Assembly: GCF_900110735.1 (NCBI RefSeq)
Contig: NZ_FOET01000008.1
Span: 1-64,000, forward strand
Length of the DNA stretch: 64,000 bases
From: Streptomyces radiopugnans
Lineage (GTDB): Bacteria > Actinomycetota > Actinomycetes > Streptomycetales > Streptomycetaceae
Direction: 5' to 3'
Numbering within the stretch: the first letter of the stretch is position 1; every line of letters starts with the position of its first letter. Position numbers and translations under genes: made by a program. Shown here piece after piece: positions 48,485 to 57,394 of this stretch. Below the pieces are notes generated by a model. The model did no database searches and was not told where the DNA came from. It saw nothing but the letters and a program-made list of their open reading frames with translations.

Positions 48485-49317
48485 GCCGACCACCTGCGCA
48501 GGGGCGCGGCCGGGTGCGGGGCTCCCTCGGAGACGCCCTCGGCGCCGGCGCCCTCCGGGGCGCCGGGGTGCCCGGGGTCGTCGGTGATGCCCAGGTAGCG
48601 GCGGCGCACCTCGTCGGAGGCGGCGAGTTCGTCCGCGTCCCCCGCCAGGACCACCTCCCCGACCTCCAGGACGACCGCGGAGGAGGCCAGCCGCAGCGCG
48701 ATCGCCGCGTTCTGCTCGACCAGCAGCACCGAGGTGCCCTGGGCGTTGATCTCCCGTACGGTCTCGGCGATCCGGTCGGCCATCAGGGGGGCGAGGCCGA
48801 GGGAGGGCTCGTCCAGGAGCAGCAGTTTCGGACGGGCCATCAGGGCACGGCCCATGGCGAGCATCTGCTGCTCGCCGCCGGAGAGCAGTCCGGCCCGCTG
48901 GTGCGCCCGCTGCGCCAGCACCGGGAACAGTTCGTGGACCCGCGCCTGCGCCTCGGCGGCCGCCCGGCGGCCGCCGGCCGCGCCGAGCGCACCGGCGCGG
49001 AGGTTGTCGGCCACGGTCATCCGGGCGAACACCTGCCGCCCCTCGGGCACCTGCACGACTCCGGCGGCCACCACCTGGGCGGGGGTGAGGCCGTCCAGCC
49101 GCCGTCCGGCGAAGGAGACCGTGCCGGAGCCGATCGTCCCGCCGTGGAAGCGCAGGGTGCGCGAGACGGCGCGGAGCAGGGTGGTCTTGCCGGCGCCGTT
49201 GCCGCCGAGGACGGCGACCACCGCGCCCTCGGGTACATCAACGGAGACCGAGTTCAGCGCCCGTACCGGGCCGTAGCCCACGGACACCCCCCGGACCTCC
49301 AGCGAAGCGGCCGTCAT
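48481..49317 (-). CDS. livF: ABC transporter ATP-binding protein, LivF type
   Basis: 278 residues, ATG with GAGGAGGG upstream. Walker A GGNGAGKTT (first Gly variant), VPEGRQVFARMTVADNL, signature LLSGGEQQMLAMGRALM, Walker B LLLLDEPSLGLAPLMAD and VLLVEQNA. A ~40-residue Gly/Pro/Ala tail follows the domain. First gene of the operon order F-G-H-M-K; the binding protein is unusually placed last. Confidence 0.93.
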   Translation of the reverse strand: MTAASLEVRGVSVGYGPVRALNSVSVDVPEGAVVAVLGGNGAGKTTLLRAVSRTLRFHGGTIGSGTVSFAGRRLDGLTPAQVVAAGVVQVPEGRQVFARMTVADNLRAGALGAAGGRRAAAEAQARVHELFPVLAQRAHQRAGLLSGGEQQMLAMGRALMARPKLLLLDEPSLGLAPLMADRIAETVREINAQGTSVLLVEQNAAIALRLASSAVVLEVGEVVLAGDADELAASDEVRRRYLGITDDPGHPGAPEGAGAEGVSEGAPHPAAPLRRWSA

Positions 49318-49546
49318 CGGCCCTCCTCTTCTTCCGTCCTGTCCCCCGGTGGGCTCCACCGGGATCACGGCGCTCACCCCAGCACCGGCCGCGAAGGGCC
49401 GTCCACGGCCGGTGGGCGAATCGCTGCCGGTGACCAGAGGTGCGTGGGCCCGGCTGTGCACGGGCACAGCGGACCCGCGGCCTCCGCTCCCGGGCGGACG
49501 GCGCGGTGTCGCGGAAGGGGGCGGGAGGGAGGCTGCGCCGGACAGG

Positions 49547-49585
49547 CCGAAGGCCCGGACCGCGCGGTGCGGTCCGGGCCTTCGG
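49547..49585 (-). terminator. Hairpin terminator of the glycerate kinase gene
   Basis: A 15-bp perfect stem (49547-49561 with 49571-49585) with a 9-nt loop, 6 nt past the stop at 49592. Confidence 0.82.
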
Positions 49586-49591
49586 GGCAGG

Positions 49592-50740
49592 TCACAGGCG
49601 GTCGGCCGCCAGCCGCTCGGCCGCCCGCTCCAGCAGCGGCCCGGCCTGCGCCATGCAGACGGCCGGGTCCGGTTCGAGGTCGGTCAGCGCGTACGCCGCC
49701 TCGATCCCGGCGGCCCGCAGCTCGTCCTCGCCGATGGCCAGGCGCCCGCACACCGCGACCACGGGCCGGCCCGCCCGGCGGGCGGCGGCGGCCACCCCGG
49801 CGGGTGCCTTGCCGCGCAGGGTCTGGGCGTCCAGCGAGCCCTCGCCGGTGATCACCAGATCGGCGCGTTCCAGGGCGCCGGCGAAGCCCAGCACCTCCAG
49901 CAGCACCTCGATGCCGGGCCGGAAGGAGGCGTCGAGCGCGGCCAGTGCGGCGTAGCCGACGCCGCCGGCCGCGCCCGCGCCGGGCCGCCGGGCCAGGTGC
50001 GCGGCGCGCGGGCCGAGGACCGTCTCCAGCACGCGGGCGTAGTGGGCGAGCGCGGCGTCCAGGGCCTCCACGTCCGCTTCCCGCGCTCCCTTCTGGGGTC
50101 CGTAGACGGCCGCGGCTCCGTGGGGACCGGTGAGCGGGTTGTCGACATCGCCGGCCAGGATGATCTCGATGTCCCTCAGCCTCGGGTCCAGTCCCGACAG
50201 ATCGGCCGTCGCCAGGTGGCGCAGCGGTCCGCCGCCGGGCTGCAGGGGCCTGCCGCCGGCGTCGAGGAAGCGGGCGCCGAGCGCGGTGAGCATGCCCGCG
50301 CCGCCGTCGGTGGTGGCGGAGCCGCCCACCCCGAGGATGACGGTGCGCGCTCCGGCCTCCAGCGCCGCGAGCAGCACCTCGCCGGTGCCGTAGGTGGTGG
50401 CCGACAGCGGGGCGAAGACGCCCTCGGGCATCTTCTGGAGGCCGGAGGCCTGGGCCATCTCCACCACGGCGGTGTCGCCGCGCAGCGCGTAGGAGGCGGT
50501 GACCGCCTTGCCCAGCGGCCCGGTCACCGCCGTCCGGCGCAGCGCGAACCCTGCGGCGGCCGCCGCGTCGACGGTGCCGTCGCCGCCGTCGGCGACGGGC
50601 AGCGCCTCGATCGCGGTGCCGGGGCGGGCCCGGCGGATCCCGGCCGCGGTGTGCTCGGCCACCTGGGCGGCGGTGAGCGACCCCTTGAACTTGTCCGCGG
50701 CGATCAGCACGCGGCCTGTCTCGGTGTGTGTCGTTTCCAC
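49592..50740 (-). CDS. Glycerate kinase (GarK/GlxK family)
   Basis: 382 residues from a GTG at 50740. Type-1 glycerate kinase: VLIAADKFKGSLTAAQVA, the PVADGGDGTVDA phosphate segment, VEMAQASGLQ, VILGVGGSATTDGGAGML, and DLVITGEGSLDAQTLRGKAP. It phosphorylates D-glycerate to 2-phosphoglycerate, the last step of glyoxylate/glycerate use. Glyoxylate made by the ethylmalonyl-CoA pathway 9 kb away could feed it through tartronate semialdehyde, but no such enzymes are seen here. Diverges from the BCCT transporter. Confidence 0.92.
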   Translation of the reverse strand: METTHTETGRVLIAADKFKGSLTAAQVAEHTAAGIRRARPGTAIEALPVADGGDGTVDAAAAAGFALRRTAVTGPLGKAVTASYALRGDTAVVEMAQASGLQKMPEGVFAPLSATTYGTGEVLLAALEAGARTVILGVGGSATTDGGAGMLTALGARFLDAGGRPLQPGGGPLRHLATADLSGLDPRLRDIEIILAGDVDNPLTGPHGAAAVYGPQKGAREADVEALDAALAHYARVLETVLGPRAAHLARRPGAGAAGGVGYAALAALDASFRPGIEVLLEVLGFAGALERADLVITGEGSLDAQTLRGKAPAGVAAAARRAGRPVVAVCGRLAIGEDELRAAGIEAAYALTDLEPDPAVCMAQAGPLLERAAERLAADRL

Positions 50741-50865
50741 GCGGTCTCTCTTGTGTCTCGAACAGGCTGTCGCGCCGTCTAGACCCTACCGATGGCGGGC
50801 ATGCGGGACCACGGCGCACCGTCGGGCGTCCCCTCGCCCGCACGGCGCGTCCGTGCATGGAACCG

Positions 50866-50881
50866 TATGAACCATTTCATA
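50866..50881 (+). promoter_or_regulatory. Operator-like palindrome upstream of the BCCT gene
   Basis: TATGAA-N4-TTCATA (50866-50881), a perfect 6-bp inverted repeat in an unusually AT-rich patch, 11 nt before the ATG. It overlaps a CATAGT -10 candidate (50878-50883). Confidence 0.5.
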
Positions 50882-50891
50882 GTTGGGTGAT

Positions 50892-52607
50892 ATGAGCACC
50901 GATGTGAGCAAACCGCCCCGAGAACCCGCCCCGGAGACGGCCCGCGAGGACCCTCCCCCGGACACCGGGATGATCGCCATCGGGGTGACGGCCGTGCTGG
51001 TCGTGGTGGCCTGGGCGGCCATCGGCACGGACGGTTTCTCCTCCGTCTCCACGACCGCGCTGAACTGGGTGCTGGGAAACTTCGGCTGGCTGTTCACCCT
51101 GGCCGCCAACCTCTTCCTGGTCCTGTGCGTGGTGATCGCGGTCAGCCGCTTCGGCCGGATCAGGCTCGGGAGGGACTCCGACGAGCCGGAGTTCTCCAAC
51201 CTGGCGTGGATCGCGATGATGTTTAGCGCCGGCATGGGCATCGGCCTGATGTTCTACGGCGTCGGCGAGCCGCTGACGTACTACGTCGACCCGCCGCCCT
51301 TCGGCGACGTCCAGGGCGGCAGCGGCGCCGCCGAGCGCACCGCGCTGGAGTACTCCTTCTTCCACTGGACGCTGCACCCCTGGGCCATCTACGGCGTGGC
51401 CGGCCTCGCCCTGGCCTACGTCACCTTCCGCAAGGGCCGCGGCAACCGCATCAGTTCGGTCTTCGTCCCGCTGCTGGGCGAGCGCCGCGCGAACGGCTGG
51501 CCCGGCCGGGTCATCGACCTGCTGGCCGTCTTCGCCACGGTCTTCGGCACCGCCACCAGTCTGGGCCTGGGGGCCCTGCAGGTGGCCAAGGGCCTGAACC
51601 TGACGGTCGGCTGGGAGGACACCCGGGAACTGGAACTGCTGGTCATCCTGGTGCTGTCGGCCGCGTTCGTGGTCTCGGCGTTCTCCGGGCTGCACCGGGG
51701 CATCAAGTGGCTCAGCAGCATGAACGTGGTGCTCGCCGCCGCGCTGATGGGCTTCGTCTTCCTGCTGGGCCCGACCGTGTTCATCCTCGACGCGATCCCG
51801 GCCGGAGTCGGCGCCTACCTCCAGGACCTCCTGGTGCTCTCCAGCCGGACCGGTGCGTTCGGCAACAAGGACTGGCTGGGCACCTGGACGATCTTCTACT
51901 GGGCGTGGTGGCTGTCGTGGGCCCCGTTCGTGGGCACCTTCATCGCCCGCATCTCCCGCGGCCGCACCATCCGCGAGTTCCTGACCGGCGTCCTGCTGGT
52001 GCCCAGCGGCGCCACGGTCGTCTGGTTCTGCGTGATGGGCGGCAGCGCCATGCGGCTGGACGACACCGGCGAGGCCGACCTGGCCGGAAGGCTGGAGGAG
52101 GGCGTGGAGGCGTCGCTGTTCGGCCTGCTGGAGGCCCTGCCGCTGGGCACGGTCACCTCGGTGATCGCGATGATCCTGGTGATGACCTACTTCATCACCA
52201 GCGCCGACTCCGCCTCCCTGGTGATGGGCTCGCTGACCTCCCGCGGCGCGCTGCACCCGCGCGAGTGGCTGGTCGTCGTCTGGGGTGTGCTGATGGCCTC
52301 GGTGGCCGCCGTGCTGCTGCTGGCGGGCGGCCTGGACGGGCTGAAGACCGGGACGATCCTGGTGGCGCTGCCCTTCGTGCTGGTGATGCTGGCGCTGTGC
52401 TGGTCGCTGGTGAAGGAGCTGCGCGAGGACCCGGGCGCCGGGCCGCCCCGCCACCATCCGCTGCACGGGGCGCGCGAGGCCATCCGGGCGATGGTCGGCG
52501 AGGCCGTCAGCGAGCAGCGCAGCGCCCGCCGCCATCCGCGGCTGCGGCGGGCGGCCGAGGGCGGCAAGGCGTCGGCGCGGGACGGGGAGGACCCGCAGGG
52601 TTCCTGA
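50892..52607 (+). CDS. BCCT-family glycine betaine/choline/carnitine transporter
   Basis: 571 residues, about twelve membrane segments. The start ATG has only GGGTGA close by; a TTG 9 nt upstream is in frame. BCCT features are clear: FSAGMGIGLMFYGVGEPLTYY, FFHWTLHPWAIYGVAGLALAY, and the Trp-rich IFYWAWWLSWAPFVGTFIARISRGRTIREF, plus TYFITSADSASLVMGSL with the Na-site-like Ser/Thr residues. A charged C-terminal tail of about 60 residues is typical of osmosensing members. Imports quaternary ammonium solutes under osmotic stress; the exact substrate is not readable. Confidence 0.93.
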   Translation: MSTDVSKPPREPAPETAREDPPPDTGMIAIGVTAVLVVVAWAAIGTDGFSSVSTTALNWVLGNFGWLFTLAANLFLVLCVVIAVSRFGRIRLGRDSDEPEFSNLAWIAMMFSAGMGIGLMFYGVGEPLTYYVDPPPFGDVQGGSGAAERTALEYSFFHWTLHPWAIYGVAGLALAYVTFRKGRGNRISSVFVPLLGERRANGWPGRVIDLLAVFATVFGTATSLGLGALQVAKGLNLTVGWEDTRELELLVILVLSAAFVVSAFSGLHRGIKWLSSMNVVLAAALMGFVFLLGPTVFILDAIPAGVGAYLQDLLVLSSRTGAFGNKDWLGTWTIFYWAWWLSWAPFVGTFIARISRGRTIREFLTGVLLVPSGATVVWFCVMGGSAMRLDDTGEADLAGRLEEGVEASLFGLLEALPLGTVTSVIAMILVMTYFITSADSASLVMGSLTSRGALHPREWLVVVWGVLMASVAAVLLLAGGLDGLKTGTILVALPFVLVMLALCWSLVKELREDPGAGPPRHHPLHGAREAIRAMVGEAVSEQRSARRHPRLRRAAEGGKASARDGEDPQGS

Positions 52608-52782
52608 CGTTCCTCACGGCCCGCCCCGGAGCAGGCCGGCGTGCCCCCGCCTCCGGCCGGGCGGCGCGCCGGCCTCGGCGGGCGGAAGCGCTCGCGGCGG
52701 GCCTGCTGCGCCCCGGCCGCGGCGGGCGCTTCGGGGCGTTCCCGGCGGGAAGGCCCCGTGCGGCGGCGGCCCGCCCCGGGCT

Positions 52783-52986
52783 TCAGCCCTCCTGGATCCT
52801 GGGCGTCGTGTCGATCTCCCGCAGCCGGACCTCCGCCTCCTCGCCCGTGCGCGTCTCGGTGCGGTGGCCGCGTGCGACGTAGTCGCGCACGACCGCCTCG
52901 ATCGCGTCGCGGGGGTTGCCGATCCCGCTCAGCACCATGACCTCGACGACCAGTTCGGTGTCGAGTGCGATCTCCGTCTTCGCCAT
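52783..52986 (-). CDS. VapB-like small antitoxin-type protein, orphan
   Basis: 67 residues. The start MAKTEIALDTELVVEVM followed by NPRDAIEAVVRDYV is the ribbon-helix-helix pattern of VapB (DUF2191) antitoxins in actinobacteria, which bind DNA as dimers. No VapC/PIN-domain gene is next to it on either side, so it is either an orphan or a stand-alone regulator. TAGAGT lies 6 nt before the ATG and there is no Shine-Dalgarno sequence, so it is a leaderless candidate. It converges with the BCCT gene. Confidence 0.72.
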   Translation of the reverse strand: MAKTEIALDTELVVEVMVLSGIGNPRDAIEAVVRDYVARGHRTETRTGEEAEVRLREIDTTPRIQEG

Positions 52987-53049
52987 GGCGGCACTCTAGC
53001 CCCCGCCCGCCCCGGCGGGGAGCCCGTCGCACGGGCCTGCGGCGGCGCG

Positions 53050-54474
53050 CTACGCGCGCTGCCGCAGGCGGCGCCAGACCGCCTTCGCCGCGTTGTGGCC
53101 GGACATGCCGTGGACGCCCGGGCCCGGCCAGGTGGCCGACGAGCACAGGAAGACGGCCGGGTGGGCGGTGGCGTACGGGACGCGGGCGAGCCCCGGGCGC
53201 AGCAGGGTCTGCAGCCCGGTGAAGGCGCCGCAGGCGATGTCGCCGCCGACGTAGTTGGCGTTGCGGGTGGCCAGCTCCGGCGGGCCCGCCGTGGCGCGGG
53301 CCAGCACCCGGTCGCGGAAGCCGGGCGCGAGGCGCTCGATCTGCCGCTCGACCGCCTCGGTGGCGTCCCCGCTCCAGCCGCGCGGCACATGGCCGTACGC
53401 CCAGAACACGTGCTTGCCCTCCGGCGCCCGGCCCGGGTCCACCAGGCTGGGCTGGGCGGTGATCAGGAACGGCGTCCGGGGCTGGACGCCCTCGGTGGAG
53501 GCGGCGCGCAGCGCGGCGGCGATCTCGCCGCTGGAGGGGCCGATGTGCACGGTCCCGGCCCGGCGGGCGGCCCCGGAGGTCCACGGGACCGGCCCGTCCA
53601 GGGCGTAGTCGATCTTGAAGACGCCGGCCCCGTACCGGAAGCGCCGGTAGGCGTCGCCCAGTCCGGCGATCCGCGCCAGCGCGGTGGGCGAGGTGTCGAA
53701 GACGTAGGCGCGGGCGGGCGGCAGTTCGTCCAGCCGCCGCACCTCCACCCCGGTGTGGATCTCGCCCCCCAGGTCGCGCAGGTAGGCGGCGAGCGCGTCG
53801 GACAGGGACTGGGAGCCGCCGCGCGGCATCGGCCAGCCGACCTCGTGCGCGGCCAGCGCGAAGACCAGGGCGATGCCGCCGGTGGCGGGCGAGGTGGTCG
53901 GGCCGATGGCGTGGGCGGCCAGCCCGAACATCAGCGCACGGGCCCTGTCGTCGTGGAAGCGGCGCGCCAGCCAGTCCACCGGCTGCAGCCCCAGCAGCCC
54001 GAAGCGGGCCAGCGTGACCGGGTCGCGCGGCAGCCCGTCCCACGGCACCTTGAAAAAGTCGCCGACCAGGGTCTTCCAGCGCCCCAGGAACGGCGCCACC
54101 AGCCGGCGGTACGTCCCCGCGTCGCGCGGCCCGAACGAGGCGGCCGTCTCGGCCGGCGAGCGGGCCAGCACCCCGGCCGTGCCGTCGGGGAAGGGGTGGG
54201 CCAGGGGCAGCTCGGGGTGGAGCCACTCGAGGCCGTACCGCTCGGTGAGCGGCATCGCGGAGAAGGCGGGCGAGCCGACACCCAGCGGATGTACGGCCGA
54301 GCAGGGGTCGTGCCGGAAGCCGGGCAGCGTCAGCTCCTCGGTGCGCGCCCCTCCCCCGACCGACTCCATCGCCTCGAACAGTTCGACGGAGAAGCCCCGC
54401 CGGGCCAGTTCCACCGCGGCGGTCAGCCCGTTCGGACCGGCTCCCACCACGACCACGTCCCGCATCGACGCCAC
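53050..54474 (-). CDS. Phytoene-desaturase-like FAD-dependent oxidoreductase
   Basis: 474 residues from a GTG at 54474 with GGGGAGA 7 nt upstream (an ATG follows three codons later). FAD-binding VVVVGAGPNGLTAAVELARRG and ELFEAMESVGGGARTEELT at the N-terminus mark the CrtI-like/NAD(P)-FAD flavoprotein group; the C-terminal second FAD contact is in PAVFLCSSATWPGPGVHGMSGHNAA. The sequence is closer to the PNDRD/retinol-saturase-like branch than to true carotenoid desaturases, and no crt genes are present. Substrate unknown. Confidence 0.85.
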   Translation of the reverse strand: MASMRDVVVVGAGPNGLTAAVELARRGFSVELFEAMESVGGGARTEELTLPGFRHDPCSAVHPLGVGSPAFSAMPLTERYGLEWLHPELPLAHPFPDGTAGVLARSPAETAASFGPRDAGTYRRLVAPFLGRWKTLVGDFFKVPWDGLPRDPVTLARFGLLGLQPVDWLARRFHDDRARALMFGLAAHAIGPTTSPATGGIALVFALAAHEVGWPMPRGGSQSLSDALAAYLRDLGGEIHTGVEVRRLDELPPARAYVFDTSPTALARIAGLGDAYRRFRYGAGVFKIDYALDGPVPWTSGAARRAGTVHIGPSSGEIAAALRAASTEGVQPRTPFLITAQPSLVDPGRAPEGKHVFWAYGHVPRGWSGDATEAVERQIERLAPGFRDRVLARATAGPPELATRNANYVGGDIACGAFTGLQTLLRPGLARVPYATAHPAVFLCSSATWPGPGVHGMSGHNAAKAVWRRLRQRA

Positions 54475-54510
54475 GTCGGATTCTCCCCTCGGCGCTGAGG
54501 TCTGACCGGC

Positions 54511-55320
54511 TCAGGCCAGCAGGGAGAGGATACGACGCACCGTCAGGGCGTCCCGGGCCGCCGTGAAGGGCAGCGCGTTGCCGCCCGCCAGGCGGAACGG
54601 CTTCCCCTCCAGCGTGGCGTGGCCGCCGCCAGCCTCGGCCACCAGCAGCAGCCCGGCGGCGTGGTCCCAGGCGTTCTCCCAGGTGAAGGCCACCGCGTCG
54701 AGCGCGCCGCGCGCCACGTTCAGATACTCCAGGCCCGCCGAGCCGCACGGCCGGGGCCTGATCCCCTGGGTGTGCAGGCCCTCCAGGGTGCGCTTCTGCG
54801 CGTCGGTGGTGAAGTCCGGGTGCGAGTGGGCGACTTCCAAGGGCGCGTCCGGCACGGGGCTGCCGGAGCGGATCTCCTCGCCGTTGAGGCGCGCGCCCTC
54901 GCCGCGCAGGGCGACGGCCAGCTCCTCGCGCGCGGGCGCGTACGTCCAGGAGGCCAGCAGCTCGTCACCGCGGGCGAGGGCCACCAGGGTGCAGAAGCCG
55001 GGGTCGCCGTGGACGAACTGGCGGGTGCCGTCCACCGGGTCCACGATCCACACCGGCGCCTCGCCGCCCAGCGCTCGGTAGACCGCCGGGTTGTCGTGCA
55101 CCGCCTCCTCGCCGACGACCACCGAGCCGGGCAGCAGCGCGGTCAGGGCCCCGGTCAGGTGCTCCTCGGCGCGCCGGTCGGCGATGGTCACCAGATCGTG
55201 CGGGCCGCTCTTCTCGGTCACCTCGTGAGCGGCCAGCTGCCGCCAGCGCGGCATGATCTCGGCGGCCGCGGCCTTGCGCACGGCCTCCTCGACCCCTGTC
55301 AGCAGTTCGTCGTCGATCAT
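54511..55320 (-). CDS. Inositol-monophosphatase-family phosphatase
   Basis: 269 residues, ATG at 55320. Metal-binding motifs are complete: VVGEEAVHDN (Glu), WIVDPVDGTRQFVHGDPGF (the D-P-x-D-G-T motif) and AWDHAAGLLLVAEAGG (W-D-x-A-A-G). The Li-sensitive Mg-dependent fold hydrolyses inositol phosphate, histidinol phosphate or PAP; Streptomyces has several paralogues and the substrate is not decided here. It lies 37 nt downstream of the FAD oxidoreductase start, on the same strand, so the two may share a transcript. Confidence 0.88.
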   Translation of the reverse strand: MIDDELLTGVEEAVRKAAAAEIMPRWRQLAAHEVTEKSGPHDLVTIADRRAEEHLTGALTALLPGSVVVGEEAVHDNPAVYRALGGEAPVWIVDPVDGTRQFVHGDPGFCTLVALARGDELLASWTYAPAREELAVALRGEGARLNGEEIRSGSPVPDAPLEVAHSHPDFTTDAQKRTLEGLHTQGIRPRPCGSAGLEYLNVARGALDAVAFTWENAWDHAAGLLLVAEAGGGHATLEGKPFRLAGGNALPFTAARDALTVRRILSLLA

Positions 55321-55442
55321 CACTCCATGGAAACACGCCACCGGGGGTTCCCGCCGGACGGCGGATGGCCGCGGGGTGAACGGATCCCCCGGTCCGCCCG
55401 CCCGTCCGCCGCCGTCTCTGCCGCCGCCACCGCCGGAGGCCG

Positions 55443-57257
55443 TCAGCGGCCCACCGCGTAGCCCTGCATGCCGCGCGGGTTGGCCGCCGCCGACAGCACG
55501 CCCGTCTCCGGGTCGCGGGCGACCGCGCACAGCCGCCCCTCCGTCCAGGGGCCGCCGACGGTCACCAGATGCCCGCGCCGCCTCAGCTCGCGGACGGCCT
55601 CCTCCCCGGCGCGGGACTCCACCGTGACGGCGCCCGGCCGCATGGCGCGCGGCCAGAACGAGCCGGGGAAGCCCTCGTGGTGCCAGTTCGGTGCGTCGAT
55701 CGCGCCCTGGAGGTCGTATCCGCCGCGCACCGGCTCCCGCAGGGCGACGGCGAGGAGGAAGTGGGTCTGCCACTGGTCCTGCTGGTCCCCGCCGGGCGTG
55801 CCGAAGGCGAGGACCGGCTCCCCGCCGCGCAGCGCGAGCGAGGGGGTGAGGGTGGTGCGCGGGCGGCGGCCGGGGGTGAGGGTGTTGGGCAGCCCGGGCT
55901 CCAGCCAGGCCATCTGGAGCCGGGTGCCGAGCGGGAAGCCGAGGGCGGGCACGACGGGGTTGGACTGGAGCCAGCCGCCGCTGGGCGTGGCGCTGACCAT
56001 GTTGCCCCAGCGGTCCACCACGTCCAGGTGGCAGGTGTCGCCGGCCGTCGCGCCGTCGCGGGCCACGGTGGGCTCGCCGGTGCCCGCCGCCCGGTCCCCG
56101 GCCCGTGCGGCGGCCTCGGCGGCTTCGGTGGCGTGGGCGCCGAGCCGGGGGGCGCGCCCGCCGGGGCTGCCGGGGCGCAGCTCGTGGGAGGCGCTCTCGC
56201 CGATGAGGGCCCGGCGCCGCGCGGTGTAGGCGTCGGAGAGCAGGTCCTCGACCGGTACGGTGTCGGCCCCCTGCGCGTCGCCGTACCAGGCCTCGCGGTC
56301 GGCGAAGGCGAGCTTGCTCGCCTCTATCAGGGTGTGGAGGTACTCCCCCGTGCCGTACTCCGGGCCGCTTCCGGGCAGGTCCGCCAGGAGGGCGAGCTGC
56401 TGGAGCAGCACCGGGCCCTGCGACCAGGGGCCGGCCTTGCAGACCGTCCAGCCGTTCCAGTCGTAGGTGACGGGCTCCTCGTAGGAGGCGGACCAGGAGG
56501 CCATGTCGTCGCCGGTGAGGGTGCCGGCGTGGCGCTCGCCGGAGGTGTCCATGGCGGGGCGGGCGGCGAAGTCGGAGAGCGCCTCGGCCACGAAGCCCTC
56601 GCGCCACACCCGCCGCGCGGCCTCTATGCGCCCCTCGCGTCCTCTCCCGGCCGCCTCCGCCTCGGCCAGCAGCCGCCGCCAGGTGGCGGCGAGGACGGGG
56701 TTGCGCAGCAGCGCGCCGGGCGCCGGGGAGCGCCCGGCGGGCAGATACAGCTCGGCGGAGGTCGTCCACTCCGTCTCGAACAGTTCGCGCACCCGCTCCA
56801 CCGTCGCCCCGATCCCCGGTACGGCCGGGTGGCCGTGCTCGGCATAGCCGATGGCGTACTTCAGCACGTCCGCGGGCTCCCGGGTCCCGTGGTCGCGCAG
56901 CAGCGTCATCCAGGCGTCGAACGCGCCGGGGACGGCGGCGGCCAGCGGGCCGGTGCCGGGCACCAGCTCCAGGCCGAGCGAGGTGTAGTGCTCCACCGTC
57001 GCGCCGCGCGGCGCGGGTCCCTGCCCGCACAGCACCCGTACCGGGCCTCCGGCGGGCGCCAGGATGACCGGCACCTCCCCGGCGGGGCCGTTGAGGTGCG
57101 GTTCGACGACCTGGAGGACGAAGCCCGCCGCGACGGCCGCGTCGAAGGCGTTGCCGCCGTCCTCCAGCACCGCCATGGCGGAGGCGGAGGCCAGCCAGTG
57201 GGTACTGGAGACCATGCCGAAGGTGCCCTGAAGGGTCGGACGGGTGGTGAAGGTCAT
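55443..57257 (-). CDS. ggt: Gamma-glutamyltransferase-family protein
   Basis: 604 residues, ATG with GGGAG upstream. An Ntn-hydrolase that cleaves itself before a Thr: AGDTCHLDVVDRWGNMVSATPSGG contains the probable nucleophile Thr. LEDGGNAFDAAVAAGFVLQVVEPHLNGPAGE is the N-terminal subunit signature, and LTPSLALRGGEPVLAFGTPGGDQQDQWQ is typical of the small subunit. No signal peptide is seen, unlike secreted GGTs, so it is probably cytosolic, possibly a cephalosporin-acylase-like or cysteine-related hydrolase. Diverges from the sirtuin gene. Confidence 0.9.
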   Translation of the reverse strand: MTFTTRPTLQGTFGMVSSTHWLASASAMAVLEDGGNAFDAAVAAGFVLQVVEPHLNGPAGEVPVILAPAGGPVRVLCGQGPAPRGATVEHYTSLGLELVPGTGPLAAAVPGAFDAWMTLLRDHGTREPADVLKYAIGYAEHGHPAVPGIGATVERVRELFETEWTTSAELYLPAGRSPAPGALLRNPVLAATWRRLLAEAEAAGRGREGRIEAARRVWREGFVAEALSDFAARPAMDTSGERHAGTLTGDDMASWSASYEEPVTYDWNGWTVCKAGPWSQGPVLLQQLALLADLPGSGPEYGTGEYLHTLIEASKLAFADREAWYGDAQGADTVPVEDLLSDAYTARRRALIGESASHELRPGSPGGRAPRLGAHATEAAEAAARAGDRAAGTGEPTVARDGATAGDTCHLDVVDRWGNMVSATPSGGWLQSNPVVPALGFPLGTRLQMAWLEPGLPNTLTPGRRPRTTLTPSLALRGGEPVLAFGTPGGDQQDQWQTHFLLAVALREPVRGGYDLQGAIDAPNWHHEGFPGSFWPRAMRPGAVTVESRAGEEAVRELRRRGHLVTVGGPWTEGRLCAVARDPETGVLSAAANPRGMQGYAVGR

Positions 57258-57381
57258 CGGCTCGGCTCCCGGGGCAGGCGGTCGGCGGGTGGGCACGGTC
57301 CGCGGGCGCGGCGTGTCCGGGCGCAGTGTGCCACCACCGCAGCCGGACGGAAACGCGGTCGAGGTCCGGGGCCCGGCTGCG

Positions 57382-57394
57382 TAGGCTCGAAGCC
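57382..57394 (+). promoter_or_regulatory. Leaderless-type -10 element of the sirtuin gene
   Basis: TAGGCT (57382-57387), 7 nt, ATG at 57395. No Shine-Dalgarno sequence. Confidence 0.55.

Noticed and set aside
52783..52986. Complete toxin-antitoxin pair
   Set aside because: No PIN-domain or other toxin gene flanks the VapB-like gene.
53050..54474. Carotenoid biosynthesis gene
   Set aside because: The protein is CrtI-like only in its FAD motifs; no crtB, crtE or crtY gene is near.
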